A DNA stretch of 64,000 bases from Symbiodinium natans (Eukaryota > Sar > Dinophyceae > Suessiales > Symbiodiniaceae). Positions 1 through 10,061 of this stretch are shown one piece after another (position 1 is the first letter of the stretch; each line of letters begins with the position of its first letter). The notes beneath the pieces were generated by a model. That model saw nothing but the letters and a program-made list of their open reading frames with translations, made no database searches and had not been told where the DNA came from. A program made the position numbers and the translations under genes. The stretch spans positions 496,206 through 560,205 of the forward strand of contig CAJNDS010000546.1 in NCBI GenBank assembly GCA_905221605.1, in the 5' to 3' direction.

Positions 1-394
1 GCAAGGTGGGAGGTTTGAGGTTGGGAGGCTTCACTCGCTTGTTCAGACTTGGAATTACGAATTCCCTACTACTGGAGTAGGTCTTAAAGTTCCATATATG
101 GGCCCTACCTAACCCTAAACCCAAAACCCAAAACCTTAAACCCTAAACCCTAAACCCTAACCCAAGTAAACATACAGAAATGTAGATTCTCTACGGGGTC
201 CGCATGGGTTGTTCTGTGGGGTATTAGGGGTTTAGGGTTTAGGGTTTAGGGTTTAAGGCGTATGAGGCTTGTATCTACCCTAGTAACCTCGGCTGTGTTG
301 TTTTGGGCAAGTTTTACGGTGGATCACAGCTGCTTGGTTTCCTTTGGCATGGTTTCGGTCTGGGTTTCTTCCGAGACAATACGTGGACTTTGTA

Positions 395-530
395 ACCCTA
401 CATCCCAAACCCTAAACTCTACCCCTAAACCCTAAACTCTACCCTAAACTCTAAACCCTAAACCCTAAACCCTAAACTCTAAACCCTAAACCCTAAACCC
501 TAAACCCTAAACCCTAAACCCTAAACTTTG
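395..530 (-). repeat. CCCTAAA tract
   Basis: Degenerate then perfect CCCTAAA units precede an unassigned unique block (531-650), which is open in one + frame and followed by a TTTAGGG tract at 657-757. This is the usual C-tract/unique/G-tract order. No product is recognised in the block. Confidence 0.9.
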
Positions 531-1515
531 TGCTTTTCGGCTCAAAAGGCATGTTCTAGACACGCCTCTGGGGTAACCGCCCCTTCATCGCCGGAGCCGA
601 CACTGGATCTGGCCAGCGCAAAATTGCGTGTGCGCAGGCGCTGGAATAGGGTTTGGGGTTTAGGATTTAGGGTTTAGGGTTTAGGGTTTAGGGTTTGGGG
701 GATTGCAGGAGTTTAGGGTTTAGGGTTTGGGGTTTGGGGTTTAGGGTTTAAGGTTTTAGGGGAAGGCTGGCAGTCGCACTTGTGCATGTCACATCGTTGA
801 GTGGCCACGCGTCCACACGGGAAATCTACGTCAAGACAATGAGATCCGAAAGACTCAAAAGCCTGCGGGCCAGACATGCAAGTTTAGGGTTTAGGGTTCA
901 GGGTTTAGAGTTTAGAGTTTAGGGTTTAGGGTTATCTTGTGTGTTGGGGGGCCCCACTGAGAGAAACAACTACGCATTGCCGGGGTTTTGCATGCTCCCC
1001 TATAAACTCATTGCACAACAAATACAGTGTGCGGTCCCCGGTGCCCCCCTAAACCCTACTTGAAGGTTCATGGGACTTAATAACCACTTACAACTGTGCT
1101 TATAACCCTACTTATAATTGGGATAACCCCTATAAGGCCCTTTAGGGGTATTATAAGTAGGGTTATAAGTGCAGTTATAATTGGTTAATAAGTCCCATGA
1201 ACCTTCAAGTACGACCCTAGAACCCTGTAACCCTAAACCCTAGAACCCTAAACCCTATAACCCTAGAGCCCTACACCACTAGACCCTAAACCTGATCACC
1301 CTTTTACCCTAAACCTTATGCACTTCATGTAGTCTAGGACCCAGAGTATACCCTTATTCCCTTTTTGTAATGTTTAGGTTCCCTGATAAGCCCCTTTAAA
1401 ACCAAAAATGGGCACCCTTTCTATTCCTTGGTTACTCCTGGGTCTAGCCCTAAACCCGAAACCCGAAACCCTAAACCCTAAACCCTAAACTCCTGGGTCT
1501 AGTGAACTTTTCCAG
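531..1515. other. Repeats and an inverted-repeat element, no assigned exon
   Basis: This stretch holds the unique blocks 531-650 and 758-880, TTTAGGG tracts at 657-757 and 882-932, the family A hairpin at 1058-1211 and degenerate CCCTAAA from 1225 to 1495. The two unique blocks may be exons, but no splice pair could be chosen. Confidence 0.6.
1058..1211. mobile_element. Family A inverted-repeat element (MITE-like)
   Basis: Imperfect inverted repeat whose ends read TACTTGAAGGTTCATGG and its complement CCATGAACCTTCAAGTA, with a mirrored AT-rich interior (CTTATAACCCTACTTATAA). Related copies lie at 36756, 25685, 47858 and, partial, at 3173, 9018, 18411, 19015 and 59300. No coding capacity. Confidence 0.75.
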
Positions 1516-1605
1516 CGCCTCCGGAATTCAGGCAGCTCGCCTTTGCTGAAGAAAGTTTTCGGCTGCGAGACCCTTCCTGCTCCCAGACTCCTGGGAGGGT
1601 CGATG
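1516..1605 (+). CDS. Probable exon, product unknown
   Basis: A TTTTCCAG acceptor follows a CCCTAAA tract, and the exon ends at ATG|GTAAGT just before a TTTAGGG tract. Of 90 bp, two + frames are open; the frame starting PPEFRQLAFAEESFRLRD looks more protein-like. The canonical donor makes this one of the better-marked exons. The family is not recognised. Confidence 0.6.
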
Positions 1606-1729
1606 GTAAGTCGAGGGTTTAGGGTTTAGGGTTTAGAGTTTAGGGTTCAGTGTTTAGGGTTTAAGGTTTAGGGTTAAACCCCTAAACCCTCAACCCTAAA
1701 CCCTAAACCCTAAACCCTAAACCCTGGGA

Positions 1730-1833
1730 GCCTTAAGGAGGAGATCTACTTCCCAGATCCTCCCAGGCGTCTGGGTGTCTTGGACAAGCATATTTTTGTC
1801 TACAGTCACTGCAGCGGGCCCCTTGCGCCCCGA
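1730..1833 (+). CDS. Probable exon, product unknown
   Basis: A block between two C-strand tracts is open in one frame and strongly protein-like (EEIYFPDPPRRLGVLD then KHIFVYSHCSGPLAPRK). The acceptor is probably the AG of CTGGGAG at about 1729. The donor is unclear and may be a non-GT site near CGAAAAG. Family not recognised. Confidence 0.55.
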
Positions 1834-2030
1834 AAAGACTTTAACCCTAAGCCCTAAGCCCTAAGCCCTAAGCCCTAAGCCCTAAACCCTAAGCCCTAAG
1901 CCCTAAGCCTTAAACCCTAAACCCTAAACCCTACTTAAACCCTAAACCCTAATTAAGCCCTAAACCCCTAACCCCAAAGGCACCACGGACTCCAAAAGAC
2001 TTTCGAAAGTCCCGGTTTCTGCCGCTCCAG

Positions 2031-2557
2031 CCAAGCGAGCGGAGTTTTTCTCGTCTCGGGCCTTGCAGACAACACCTGAGAGCGGCTGAGCGGTTCGCTC
2101 CTGAGGGCTTTAAGGTTTAGGGTTTAGGGTTTAGGGTTTAAGGTTTCGAGTTTAGAGTTTTGGGGTTGGGGTTGCTTCCTCACTGTAACCTGAGATCCTT
2201 CGCCTGTTTGGCTTTCTCCTTAGTAAGGTGGCAGAACTTTGTGGCTCTTTGCTGCAACCTTACCTCGTTGGCCTTGTTGTGTTTCAAGGGTCCCTTGATT
2301 CTAACTATGTACATAAATCCTACACCCTGCAAGAAAAAATGAATCCCTAAATCCCCTAAACCGACTCTGGCGCACCAAACCCTAAACCCTAAACCCCCAA
2401 CCCCCAACCCTAAACCCTAGCCCTAAACCCTAAACCCTAAGAACTCAGAACATCTGCGAGGCCTAAGGTTTCCATTTTCAAGAAAAGCTTGCCGCTGCTC
2501 CGGTCCGGAGGACTCCAGCTTTCAGAGCCCTACATAAACCCCTCTTCTGATGATGGG
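2031..2557 (+). CDS. Two phase-0 exons, product unknown
   Basis: Exons 2031-2114 (84 bp, reads PSERSFSRLGPCRQHLRAAE..) and 2483-2557 (75 bp, reads KSLPLLRSGGLQLSEPYINP..). Acceptors are GCCGCTCCAG and CCATTTTCAAG; donors are AAG|GTTTAG and GGG|GTTTGG, i.e. the first base pairs of telomere-type repeats. Both exons are whole numbers of codons and join in phase. A degenerate repeat block (2160-2340) lies in the intron. Confidence 0.65.
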
Positions 2558-2734
2558 GTTTGGGGTTTAGGGTTTAGGGCTAGGGTTTAGGGTTGAGGGT
2601 TTGGGGTTTTGGGTTTTGGGTTTTGGGGGTTAGGGTTTGGGTGCTTTCGGAAAGCCAAAACCCCTCTCCTTACGAGCAGGGGGCCCCCTAGTTAGACCTC
2701 AATAGGTCGACGCCTGCGGGCCCCAAGACATCCC

Positions 2735-2912
2735 TAAACCCTAAACCGTTATAAACCCTAAACCCTAAGCCCTAAACCCTAAACCCTAAACCCTAAACCC
2801 TAAACCCTAAACCCTAAGCCCTAAGCCCTAAGCCCTAAGCCCTAAGCCCTAAGCCCTAAGCCCTAAGCCCTAAGCCCTAAGCCCTAAGCCCTAAGCCCTA
2901 AGCCCTAAGCCC
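2735..2912 (-). repeat. CCCTAAA array turning into a pure CCCTAAG array
   Basis: After about nine CCCTAAA-type units the array switches to about thirteen perfect CCCTAAG units (2816-2912). The block of one variant unit suggests local amplification by slippage or unequal exchange rather than repeated telomerase addition. Confidence 0.9.
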
Positions 2913-2923
2913 ATTCCCAAAAG

Positions 2924-2960
2924 CACGTAGTCCCACGAGCCCGCCGGTACAGCGCAAGCT
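2924..2960 (+). CDS. Probable short exon
   Basis: The acceptor CCCAAAAG follows the CCCTAAG array and the donor is AAGCT|GTAAGT. The frame reads HVVPRARRYSAS and continues phase 0 from the exon ending at 2557. A second candidate block with an open frame (QTLFEKFDA) lies at about 2985-3018. Confidence 0.45.
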
Positions 2961-3533
2961 GTAAGTTAATCATGGCGGACGCCACCAGCGGCCCAGACGC
3001 TTTTTGAGAAGTTTGATGCGTTTTAGGGTTTTAGGGTTTAGGGTTTAGAATTTAGGGTGTTTGCGGTTGCGGGTAAAGATCTGGTTTGGGTCCAGGGCTT
3101 AGAGTTCAGGGCTAAGGGTGGAGGGAGTTGGGTTGGGGGTTGCTAGGTTGTTGTGGGCTTGTGTTTTAGGCTTTACTTGGAGGTTCATGGTACTTACTAA
3201 CCAAAGAGTAAATGCGCTTATAGCCCAACTAGGTCACACGCGCGCGAGGCGCCTTGCTACGTTCAAGGGTGTGAACGTGCTTATTTCCTAGGTTTTCGTA
3301 CGATCTTAGGAACATTTCAGGTTTTTTACAAGAGCCCAAAACTGTTCAATTTTATTGATACGTCAGTTGGTTTTCAACAGCAAGTGTCTTTTTCGAGGTG
3401 AGGTTTTCTTTCTCTCTCAGACGCCAGATTTCCCGAAGTTTCTGCTTGGGGTTTATGTTTAGGGTTTAGGGTTTAGGGTTTTAGGGTTTAGGGTTTAGGG
3501 TTTAGGGTTTAGGGTTTAGGGTTTAGGGTTTAG

Positions 3534-5636
3534 GACAGCAAGGAGCTAGATCCCCGACGCTTGGGGTTTAGGGTTTAGGGTTTAGGGTTTAGGGTTTAGG
3601 GTTTAGGGGGCTACGACTTCATCTTTACATGGCCAAAGCCCTCATCCATGTGGTGTCACAGGTACAGCCCCTACAGAGGACTGCATCCCAAAAGCAGCCA
3701 AAAGCCCCAAGCTCATGTACTCCCTAAACCCTCACCCGGTTTAAACCGAACCCTGCACCCTAAACTCTAAATCCTAAACCCTAAAGCCTCATCCCGGTTC
3801 AGGGTGCTAGAAGCTCTGGGGGGTGGGGGGGGGGGGGCGCAAACCCTAAGACACGTTAAGCTAAACTCCAGAAACCCTAAACCCCAAGTCCTATAAACCC
3901 TAAACCCCAAAACCTTAATTCCTAGAACCTAAACCCTGAACCCTAAACCCTGAACCCTGAACCCTAAACCCTAAACCCTGAACCTGAACCCTAAACCCTA
4001 CACCCTAAACCCTAAACTCCTAAGGAGGGCCCCGACCAGCAACTCCTCGAGCTGCTGCCCTTCGAGCTTCCTCAAAAGGCCGGGGAGCGGTGTTTAGGGT
4101 TTAGGGTATTTGGCGCTTAGGGTCTAGGATTTAGGGTTTAGGGTTTGGGGTTTAGGGTTTAGGGTTTGGGGTTTGGGGTTTAGGGTTAAGGGTTCAGGGT
4201 TTAGGGTTTAGGATTTAGGGTTTAGGGTTTAGGGTTTAGGGTTAGTGTTCAGGGGTTAGGGCTTGGGGTTTAGGGTTTAAGGCTCGGGGGCTCGCGGTTT
4301 GGGGTTTAGGGCTTGTGGTTTGGAGTTTAGGGTTTAGGGCGCGAGGTTCGAGGTTTGGGGTTTAGGGCTTGGGGTTCCTAAGCCCTAAACCCTAAACCCA
4401 AAACCCTAAACCCTAAACCCTAAACCGGCTTGGAGTTTTGGGGCTTGGAGTTTCCAGTTTTGGGGTTGTCACGCAAGCTTTCGTCAGATCTCTCCACTCG
4501 TCTTGGGCTTCCGGAAGATACCCTAAACCCTAAACCCTAAACCCTAAACCCTAAACCCTAAACCCTAAACCCTAAACCCTAAACCCTAAACCCTAAACCC
4601 TAAACCCTAAACCCCCCCCCCCCCCCCCGCTCCCATCCTCGCGAGGCGCACCGGAAGAAGAGGAAAGTAACAGAATGGCAGCGCGCTGAGTGGGCGCACT
4701 GACTTGGCTCGACGCAACAACTTTCCGTCCTACGTAGTCGTGCAGTAGCCCATTGCTACCCTTCTGCACTTTTTTTGTTGGGTTTCAGGTTCCCTGACAA
4801 AAGTAACCAACCTCACAAGGGGTATCCTTATCATACTATGGTGATTGCGTTACCAAGTGGTACTTCGTCCAGCAATAAGTGGGTGGCTTTTTCCATAAGG
4901 ATCATGTACCAAAAACCTCCCCCAAACCTTAAACCCTAAACCACCTAAACCCTAAATCCCCTTGGAGTCTTAGTTCAAAAATAATTCTCGAATTGAGAAG
5001 ATAGCTTGGAGGCTCACGGGATCGGAGCACTGTAGCAAGCAGAGTTGCAAGTACCAGAATTGCGCTTATGCGTAGTTATACGTAGAAGGTGCCTTACTTA
5101 TCACAAAAACCACTAAGTCCCCTGATCCTTTAATATATACCCCCTCCCCCAAAAAAAACACGCTACGAGAGACCCTGTCGAACTCCTATAAAAGCCGAGC
5201 AAACTCCCACACCAAACAACAGGCGGCCCCGAAGGGGCTCCTACAAACAGCCCCCTACCACCCGAATGCAACTCCGAAGGGAAGGAAAGCCATCAACGTC
5301 CCCCTAAACCCTAAACCCCTAAACCCCTAAACCCCTAAACCCCTAAACCCCTAAACCCCTAAACCCCTAAACCCCTAAATCCCTAAACCCCTAAACCCCT
5401 AAACCCCTAAACCCCTAAACCCCTAAACCCTAGACCCTAGACCCGAAACCCTAAACCCTAGACCCTAAACCCTAAACCCTAAACAGCTCCCCAGGCCCCA
5501 GCTTCCCGAGAACACCGCATCCGCCAAGCTGCGCCCCTTGGCGCCCTTGAGCAGGCGGGGAGGGTTTAGGATTTAGGGTTTAGGGTTTAGGGTTTAGGGT
5601 TTAGGGTTTAGGGTTTAGTGTGTTTGGGGTTTAGGG

Positions 5637-5675
<39 letters not shown>

Positions 5676-6204
5676 CGGGGGAGCACCATTTACTGCTCAT
5701 TGGCGGCGGCCTCCCAGGGCTCATGAGGTTTAGGGTTTTGGGGTTTAGGGTTTAGGGTTCAGGGTTTACAGTTTGCTGTGAGGTCTATGGGTATAGCTAC
5801 AACTGGGGTTGTAAGTCGGGTAAGTATACTTGTAAGTGGTTATGACTAGCCTTACTTCTTGCGACTCATGAATTCTTAAGAGCAGGTGATTATTTATGGG
5901 GTTATTGAGAGGCTACGGAGTTTACTGAGGGCTTTGCGGCAGACAGGGCTCTAAGGGGCTTGAAGGGTTTGTGGTCTTTTGGGGAGTTTGAGTGGTTCAT
6001 AGTTTTCTTATGATTATGATGATTATTATTATGATGATTATGATTATTATCATTATTATGATTACGATGATGATGATTATTATTATATTGTGGCTGTAGG
6101 CTGATTCATGAAACTTAGACTGAAAGGCCTGATGATGCTGCTCTTTTCCGGGATCCTACAACCTTCCTTCCTCCCCGCAAAGGACCAGGGAGCACCCCGC
6201 TAGG
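3534..6204 (+). CDS. Chain of eight phase-compatible exons, product unknown
   Basis: Exons: 3534-3565, 3607-3661, 4025-4089, 4458-4516, 4646-4687, 5502-5563, 5684-5727, 6183-6204. All seven junctions keep frame. Donors include GG|GTTTAG, CAG|GTACAG, CG|GTGTTT, two apparent GA donors (4517, 4688) and AG|GTTTAG. Peptides include GLRLHLYMAKALIHVVSQ, EGPDQQLLELLPFELPQKAG, APEEEESNRMAAR and HHLLLIGGGLPGLMR. The last resembles a beta-strand plus glycine-rich turn of a nucleotide-binding fold, too short for assignment. The 32-bp exon 3534-3565 uses the AG of a TTTAG unit as acceptor. Splice sites are inferred, not observed. Confidence 0.6.
4092..4380 (+). repeat. Long degenerate TTTAGGG tract
   Basis: About 290 bp of TTTAGGG and variants (TTTGGGG, CTTAGGG, TTCAGGG) starting directly at the donor of the exon ending at 4089, then inverting to CCCTAAA at 4381-4425. 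It is a G-strand then C-strand pair within one intron. Confidence 0.9.
4521..4629 (-). repeat. CCCTAAA tract ending in poly-C
   Basis: About thirteen perfect CCCTAAA units followed by a run of about 17 C, then the acceptor region of the exon at 4646. The poly-C may serve as a pyrimidine tract. Homopolymer length is uncertain in any assembly. Confidence 0.9.
5305..5485 (-). repeat. Array of the 8-bp variant CCCCTAAA
   Basis: About fourteen nearly perfect CCCCTAAA units (one extra C per unit) grading into CCCTAAA and CCCTAGA. It precedes the exon at 5502. The same octamer forms arrays at 23629-23820 and, on the other strand, at 12775-12905. Confidence 0.9.
5638..5680 (+). repeat. Poly-G run
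   Basis: About 34 uninterrupted G, one C and further G directly after a TTTAGGG tract and four bases before the exon at 5684. Similar G runs adjoin telomeric tracts at 18227, 41325, 55408-55520, 59091 and 59251. Confidence 0.9.
5770..6182. other. Intron with TTA/TGA microsatellite
   Basis: No exon is seen. It holds a GTAAGT-like AT-rich stretch and an imperfect trinucleotide repeat of ATT/ATG units at 6009-6090, then a pyrimidine-rich lead-in to the acceptor CGCAAAG at 6176-6182. Confidence 0.6.
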
Positions 6205-6366
6205 GTTTAGGGTTTAAGGTTTAGGGTAATTATAGGGTTTAGACCATCCCTGTCCTCCTAACTCCCCCCCCCTCTCTTCCCCCGTGCAACACATGAGCAC
6301 ACGTTACGGCACGGCCAGCGATTGCGCCCCGATCACGCAGGTGTGTTTTCGGTGGGAGTCGCAGCT

Positions 6367-6470
6367 TGGGATGTTCCCCCTTATACTAGCAGTCCTTAAT
6401 AGGGATTATAGTGAGGGGGGTACTCAAGTCCTTATTAAGGACTGTTAGTATAAGGGGGGAACATTCCAAG
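6367..6470. mobile_element. Family C inverted-repeat element
   Basis: Near-perfect hairpin about 100 bp long: left arm GGGATGTTCCCCCTTATACT, right arm the complement AGTATAAGGGGGGAACATTCC, with inner arms CAGTCCTTAATAGGGATT and its mirror. Other copies lie at 48364, 50738, 52892, 55733, 56360 and 60829. No coding sequence; it looks like a non-autonomous terminal-inverted-repeat element. Confidence 0.85.
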
Positions 6471-6511
6471 AGGCAGCGCTTAAGCGCACAGGGTAGGCGC
6501 AAGATACCCCA

Positions 6512-6905
6512 CGCCCTAAACCCTAAACCCTAAACCCTAAACCCTAAACCCTAAACCCTAAACCCTAAACCCTAAACCCTAAACCCTAAACCCTAAACCC
6601 TAAACCCTAAACCCTATAGACCCTAAACCCTAGACCCTAAACCCTAAACCCTAAACCCTAAAACCCTAAACCCTAAACCCTAAAACGGGTACTAGAGTCG
6701 CTGGGGTGTGGTGCGGTCTTGGGCAGGGACCTGGGCTCCTGCACAGAGCGCGCAAGTGCAAGTCAAGCTAAGCCTTCAACCCTAAACCCTAAGCCCTAAA
6801 CCCTAAACCCTATAAACCCTATAAACCCTACAAACCCTGTAAAGCCTATAAAGCCTATAAAGCCTATAAAGCCTACAAAGCCTATAAAGCCTATAAACCC
6901 TAAAC
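6512..6905 (-). repeat. CCCTAAA tracts flanking a unique block
   Basis: About 24 CCCTAAA units (6512-6685), a unique block 6686-6780 open in all three + frames with a possible GC donor (CGC|GCAAGT at about 6745), then degenerate CCTATAAA units to 6905. The block is probably an exon but its frame cannot be fixed. Confidence 0.7.
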
Positions 6906-7232
6906 CCTCCGTTGGTTTATGTTGGTTGTCCATGGCACCATAAGTCACCCTAGCCTGCACCGGGAAAATGCCCTGAAGCAGCTACTGCTTCCTTCTTAGA
7001 AGACCTGTCGGCTTAGTACCCATGACTTGTACCTCACGAATCTGTATGGTAACGCCCCCAGCAACAAAGCCCAAACGGCCCCTAACCTGCCTTTTTGGGC
7101 CCTTTGCTCTGGGTAGTTACGTGGATAGGTTTAGGGTTTAGGGTTTAGGGTTTAGGGTTTAGGGTTTAGGGTTTAGGGTTTAGGGTTTAGGGCCTGGGGG
7201 TCGAGGATCTCTAATCCCTGCCATATTGGAAG

Positions 7233-7300
7233 GATCCACGATGCCGAATTTTGGTCTACTCGGGTGCTGCGCGCGTCCATCAACAAAGGCCGCACTGTCT
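7233..7300 (+). CDS. Probable exon, product unknown
   Basis: The acceptor ATATTGGAAG precedes an open frame reading IHDAEFWSTRVLRASINKGR. The donor may be ACT|GTCTGT or GTCT|GTTAGG just before a TTTAGGG unit. It starts with one base left over from the preceding codon. Family unknown. Confidence 0.55.
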
Positions 7301-7667
7301 GTTAGGGTTTAGGGTCTAGGAGGGTTGGAGGAGTGGATACTTGCCGATCTACCCTTGTAGCACTCCCTCTTAAGGAGCAGTCGAGACCTCGCTAGCCTTA
7401 TCCTGACCCTAAACGAAGTCAGGTTGGCTTTGCAGGTTTCCTAAACCCTAAACTCTAGACCTAAACCCAAACCCTAGACCTAAACCCTAAACCCTGGACC
7501 CAAACCCTAAAAATGATTCTGATACATACATGAAAAATGTCTGTACGTACATATGTGCTGGGTTGATTTGAGTATGGTTCAAGATGGTGCTCTATGGGCC
7601 CTGATCCCTGGAAAGCATTAATCAGACGATGGAACCTTTTTTTTCTTCGAACGCCCCCACCCTGCAG

Positions 7668-7722
7668 GCAAGTAGTCTGCGAGCCACTCCAGGGACACTC
7701 TGGGGTCAGGAACTTCAGGGGG
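7668..7722 (+). CDS. Probable exon, product unknown
   Basis: A strong pyrimidine tract and CCACCCTGCAG acceptor, then 55 bp reading QVVCEPLQGHSGVRNFRG, ending at GGG|GTTTAG. Downstream is a TTTAGGG tract that inverts to CCCTAAA at 7778. Family unknown. Confidence 0.6.
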
Positions 7723-8120
7723 GTTTAGGGTTTAGGGTTTAGGGTTTAGGGCTTAGGGTTTAGGGTTTAGGGTTAAGGGTCCCTAAACCTTAAACCCTAA
7801 ACCCTTAACTTCCGGGGGGTTCGGGACTCCGGGGCTTGAGGGACACTCCGATGACACTTGCGGTGCGAGACGGGTGATAGGCGAAGGAGTAGACCGGGCG
7901 AGGATAAATTCTTCTATCGGGCCTCCAAACCCAGATGTATACATCTATATATATATATATATGTATACATAGATATATATGTATATAGCTTTGTAAGTCA
8001 GTTGGAGTGCCTTAGCTGCAACCTGGCTCCATTTGTTTCGTTGTTCTGGGTTCTCGCTCTCGCGCTCGCGCTGGCTCTCGCTGTCTCTCCCCCTCTCTCC
8101 TCTCTCCCTCTCATCATCCG

Positions 8121-8151
<31 letters not shown>

Positions 8152-8357
8152 CTCTGTCTCTCTGTCTCCGCCTTGCTCCGGTCACTGTGTCTGTTGGATT
8201 TTTCCGACACCCCTAGCCCTAAACCCTGAAGCCTAGCCTACAAGGCAACGGCGTTAAGGCCTCTCTTCTGACTTGGAAACCCTAAACTCTTATATCTACA
8301 TGCTGGATCCTCCTGCCTAGGCTGTTTGTTTGGGGATTTCCATTTCCTTGTTTTCAG
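7723..8357. repeat. Intron with AT palindrome and CT microsatellite
   Basis: Telomeric repeats at 7725-7805, a near-perfect AT palindrome (7937-7990, GTATACATCTATATATAT and mirror) and a (CT)n/(TCTC)n stretch (about 8054-8170) that creates low-complexity frames on both strands. I do not regard those as genes. The end is a pyrimidine-rich acceptor CCTTGTTTTCAG. Confidence 0.75.
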
Positions 8358-8842
8358 TTCCTTGTCGGGCAGCTGAAATGTGTTTAGCGCCCGCAAGGTC
8401 CGCACGACAGGCTCAGGGCTTCAGGTTTTGGGTTGAAAAGCTCAGGGTCATGCATGCGAAGCACGTACACGACAATGCCCAACCCTTAGTCGCATGACCG
8501 TTTAAAACGCACAAGTCCAGTAGCTGAAGTTGAGATGTTTCCTTACTCGTAGCACTTCGCACCAAGGAACAAAGCACAGACTGTCGGCTTTACGCTTTGG
8601 GGTTCAGGCTCCTTTGTTGCTACACGGCCCTTTAACTATTAAACGGCCGGACCCCCAGGCTTAAATTCCTGCCAGCAGGAACCTTGGAAGTGTACGAAGA
8701 AGGTGGCAGCAGGCAGCTCTGAAGGGGGGCGGGGGTGGGCGGGGGGGAGCGGGGTGTTCTCGGTTGGTCGTTTAAACTTAGGTACATGTCTTTTCGCTTA
8801 GGGTGCGAAACCTGTTCTACAGCCCACCCGTGCGAGGGCTGG
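8358..8842 (+). CDS. Three phase-compatible exons; faint MutL-like motif
   Basis: Exons 8358-8397 (donor AAG|GTCCGC), 8659-8712 (possible GC donor AG|GCAGCT; reads LKFLPAGTLEVYEEGGSR) and 8802-8842 (reads VRNLFYSPPVRGL, donor G|GTTGAG). All junctions keep frame. VRNLFYSPPVR resembles the V-x-[DN]-LFY-x-x-P-x-R segment of MutL-family ATPases (MLH/PMS), but the expected upstream GFRGEAL and DNGxG motifs were not found, so the family is unproven. Confidence 0.5.
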
Positions 8843-9620
8843 GTTGAGGGTTTAGGCTTAGGGCTTGCGGTGCAGAAATTGGGGATTCGGCCGCTGCGTT
8901 GGAGCCAAAACTTCCCTTCGGCTTAGGGTCTGGGGTTTAGGGTTTAGGCTTTATGGGGTGTCCACCAAAAACTTACACCGGAAAGGACGGCAAAACAAGA
9001 ATTTGGGCGTATTTCGGGTACTTGGAAGTTCATAGGTGCTATCGGATAACGCGAGGTATGTCTGGCTATAAGCCTGTGTAGGTTTCTTAGAGCCCTACTG
9101 ATAACTACCCATGAACCTCCAAGTGTAGGTTTAGGCTTTAGGGTTGGGGTTTAGGGTCTATAGAAATTGTATAGAGTTTGTGTCCGGGGTTTGTTTTGGT
9201 GGGTTTGGGGGGGTTTGGGGGGGGGGGGGGATTGGGGGTTTTGTTGCCTTTGCTGAAATTTGGGGAAGTTTTGTCGGATTTGGTAAGGGGTGGGTGGTTT
9301 TGGGGTGTTTGGAAAGGGTGTTGGGGGGTTTGGGGGCCTGTGGGCGGGGTTTTGGGTTTTTTGGGGGGGTGTTTTAGGGGGCCTAAAGGGGCGCCGGCAG
9401 CATCTTACGGGGCTTTCTTTCCCTGTTCAGGGTCTTTTGTGGTGCCCTGAAAGACAGTTTTTGTCTGATTTTTCGCACTGTGAAGGATGAAGGATTATTG
9501 CATTATTCTGGCCTTGAGGGTTTTGGGTTTAGGGTTTAGGGTTTAGGGTTTTGGGTAGTTCGGGTGGGGGGAGGGGGGGGTATTGCACGGGCTCAGTGTC
9601 CATCTGCAGTTTCCTTGCAG
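8843..9620. other. G-rich repeat region with a partial family A element
   Basis: Telomere-type repeats, a partial family A hairpin (9018-9126) and a strongly G/T-biased + strand segment (9180-9375) that gives glycine/valine-rich open frames. I treat these frames as composition artefacts. The end is TTTCCTTGCAG, the acceptor of the next exon. Confidence 0.6.
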
Positions 9621-10061
9621 GGGCAAGATATGGTTCTTCGAAGTCCTGAGCTTCCGGTACTTCTATTTCAGGGAAGTGGTTTAGGGTTCACTCGGATGAC
9701 TCGCTCTGACTTTGAGAGCAAGCTCGCATCGCTGGTGCGAGCTCTGTGGCGAAGGAGGAGGAGGGTCAGGGAGCACTTGGAGGCCTTCAGGCATGCCGAG
9801 AAGCTGGCGTTCGAGTTGCAAGACTCCAGCACCAGCAGCGGTTGCGGTGCAGGCAGGCTGTATTTCGAGGCATCGACTTGGAACCCCGAGCACCAGCCGG
9901 AGCTGACGGCTGCGAAGCGCCAAGTGAGGTGTGCAGAGCGAGAGCTGGCTCGTCGCATAAAAGGATGCGTACGAGCTGTTCATGCACACCGCTGGGTATA
10001 CCGCTGCCAAGTATGCCGACAAGCAAAAGCGCTAGAGCAGACTGTGAAGAAGGAGAGCTGA
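9621..10061 (+). CDS. Terminal exon, basic helical protein end, unknown family
   Basis: The longest single coding block: 146 codons plus TGA (10059-10061), preceded by TTTCCTTGCAG. The product is rich in Arg, Ala, Glu and Leu with a probable coiled coil (SKLASLVRALWRRRRRVREH, later RQVRCAERELARRIKG) and several Cys near the end. Codon use fits coding sequence and overlapping frames are shadows. A second frame over 9621-9676 (KIWFFEVLSFRYFYFREV ending at GTG|GTTTAG) is also protein-like, so the first 56 bp are ambiguous. TTTAGGG repeats start 30 bp after the stop. Confidence 0.65.
   Translation, partial: GQDMVLRSPELPVLLFQGSGLGFTRMTRSDFESKLASLVRALWRRRRRVREHLEAFRHAEKLAFELQDSSTSSGCGAGRLYFEASTWNPEHQPELTAAKRQVRCAERELARRIKGCVRAVHAHRWVYRCQVCRQAKALEQTVKKES

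Noticed and set aside
7858-8236. Overlapping frames of LSLSLSLS and RERERERE
   Set aside because: Produced by the CT microsatellite on either strand; no splice or composition support.
9144-9490. Gly/Val/Phe-rich frames
   Set aside because: The + strand here is almost only G and T, so all frames are open; no motif is present.
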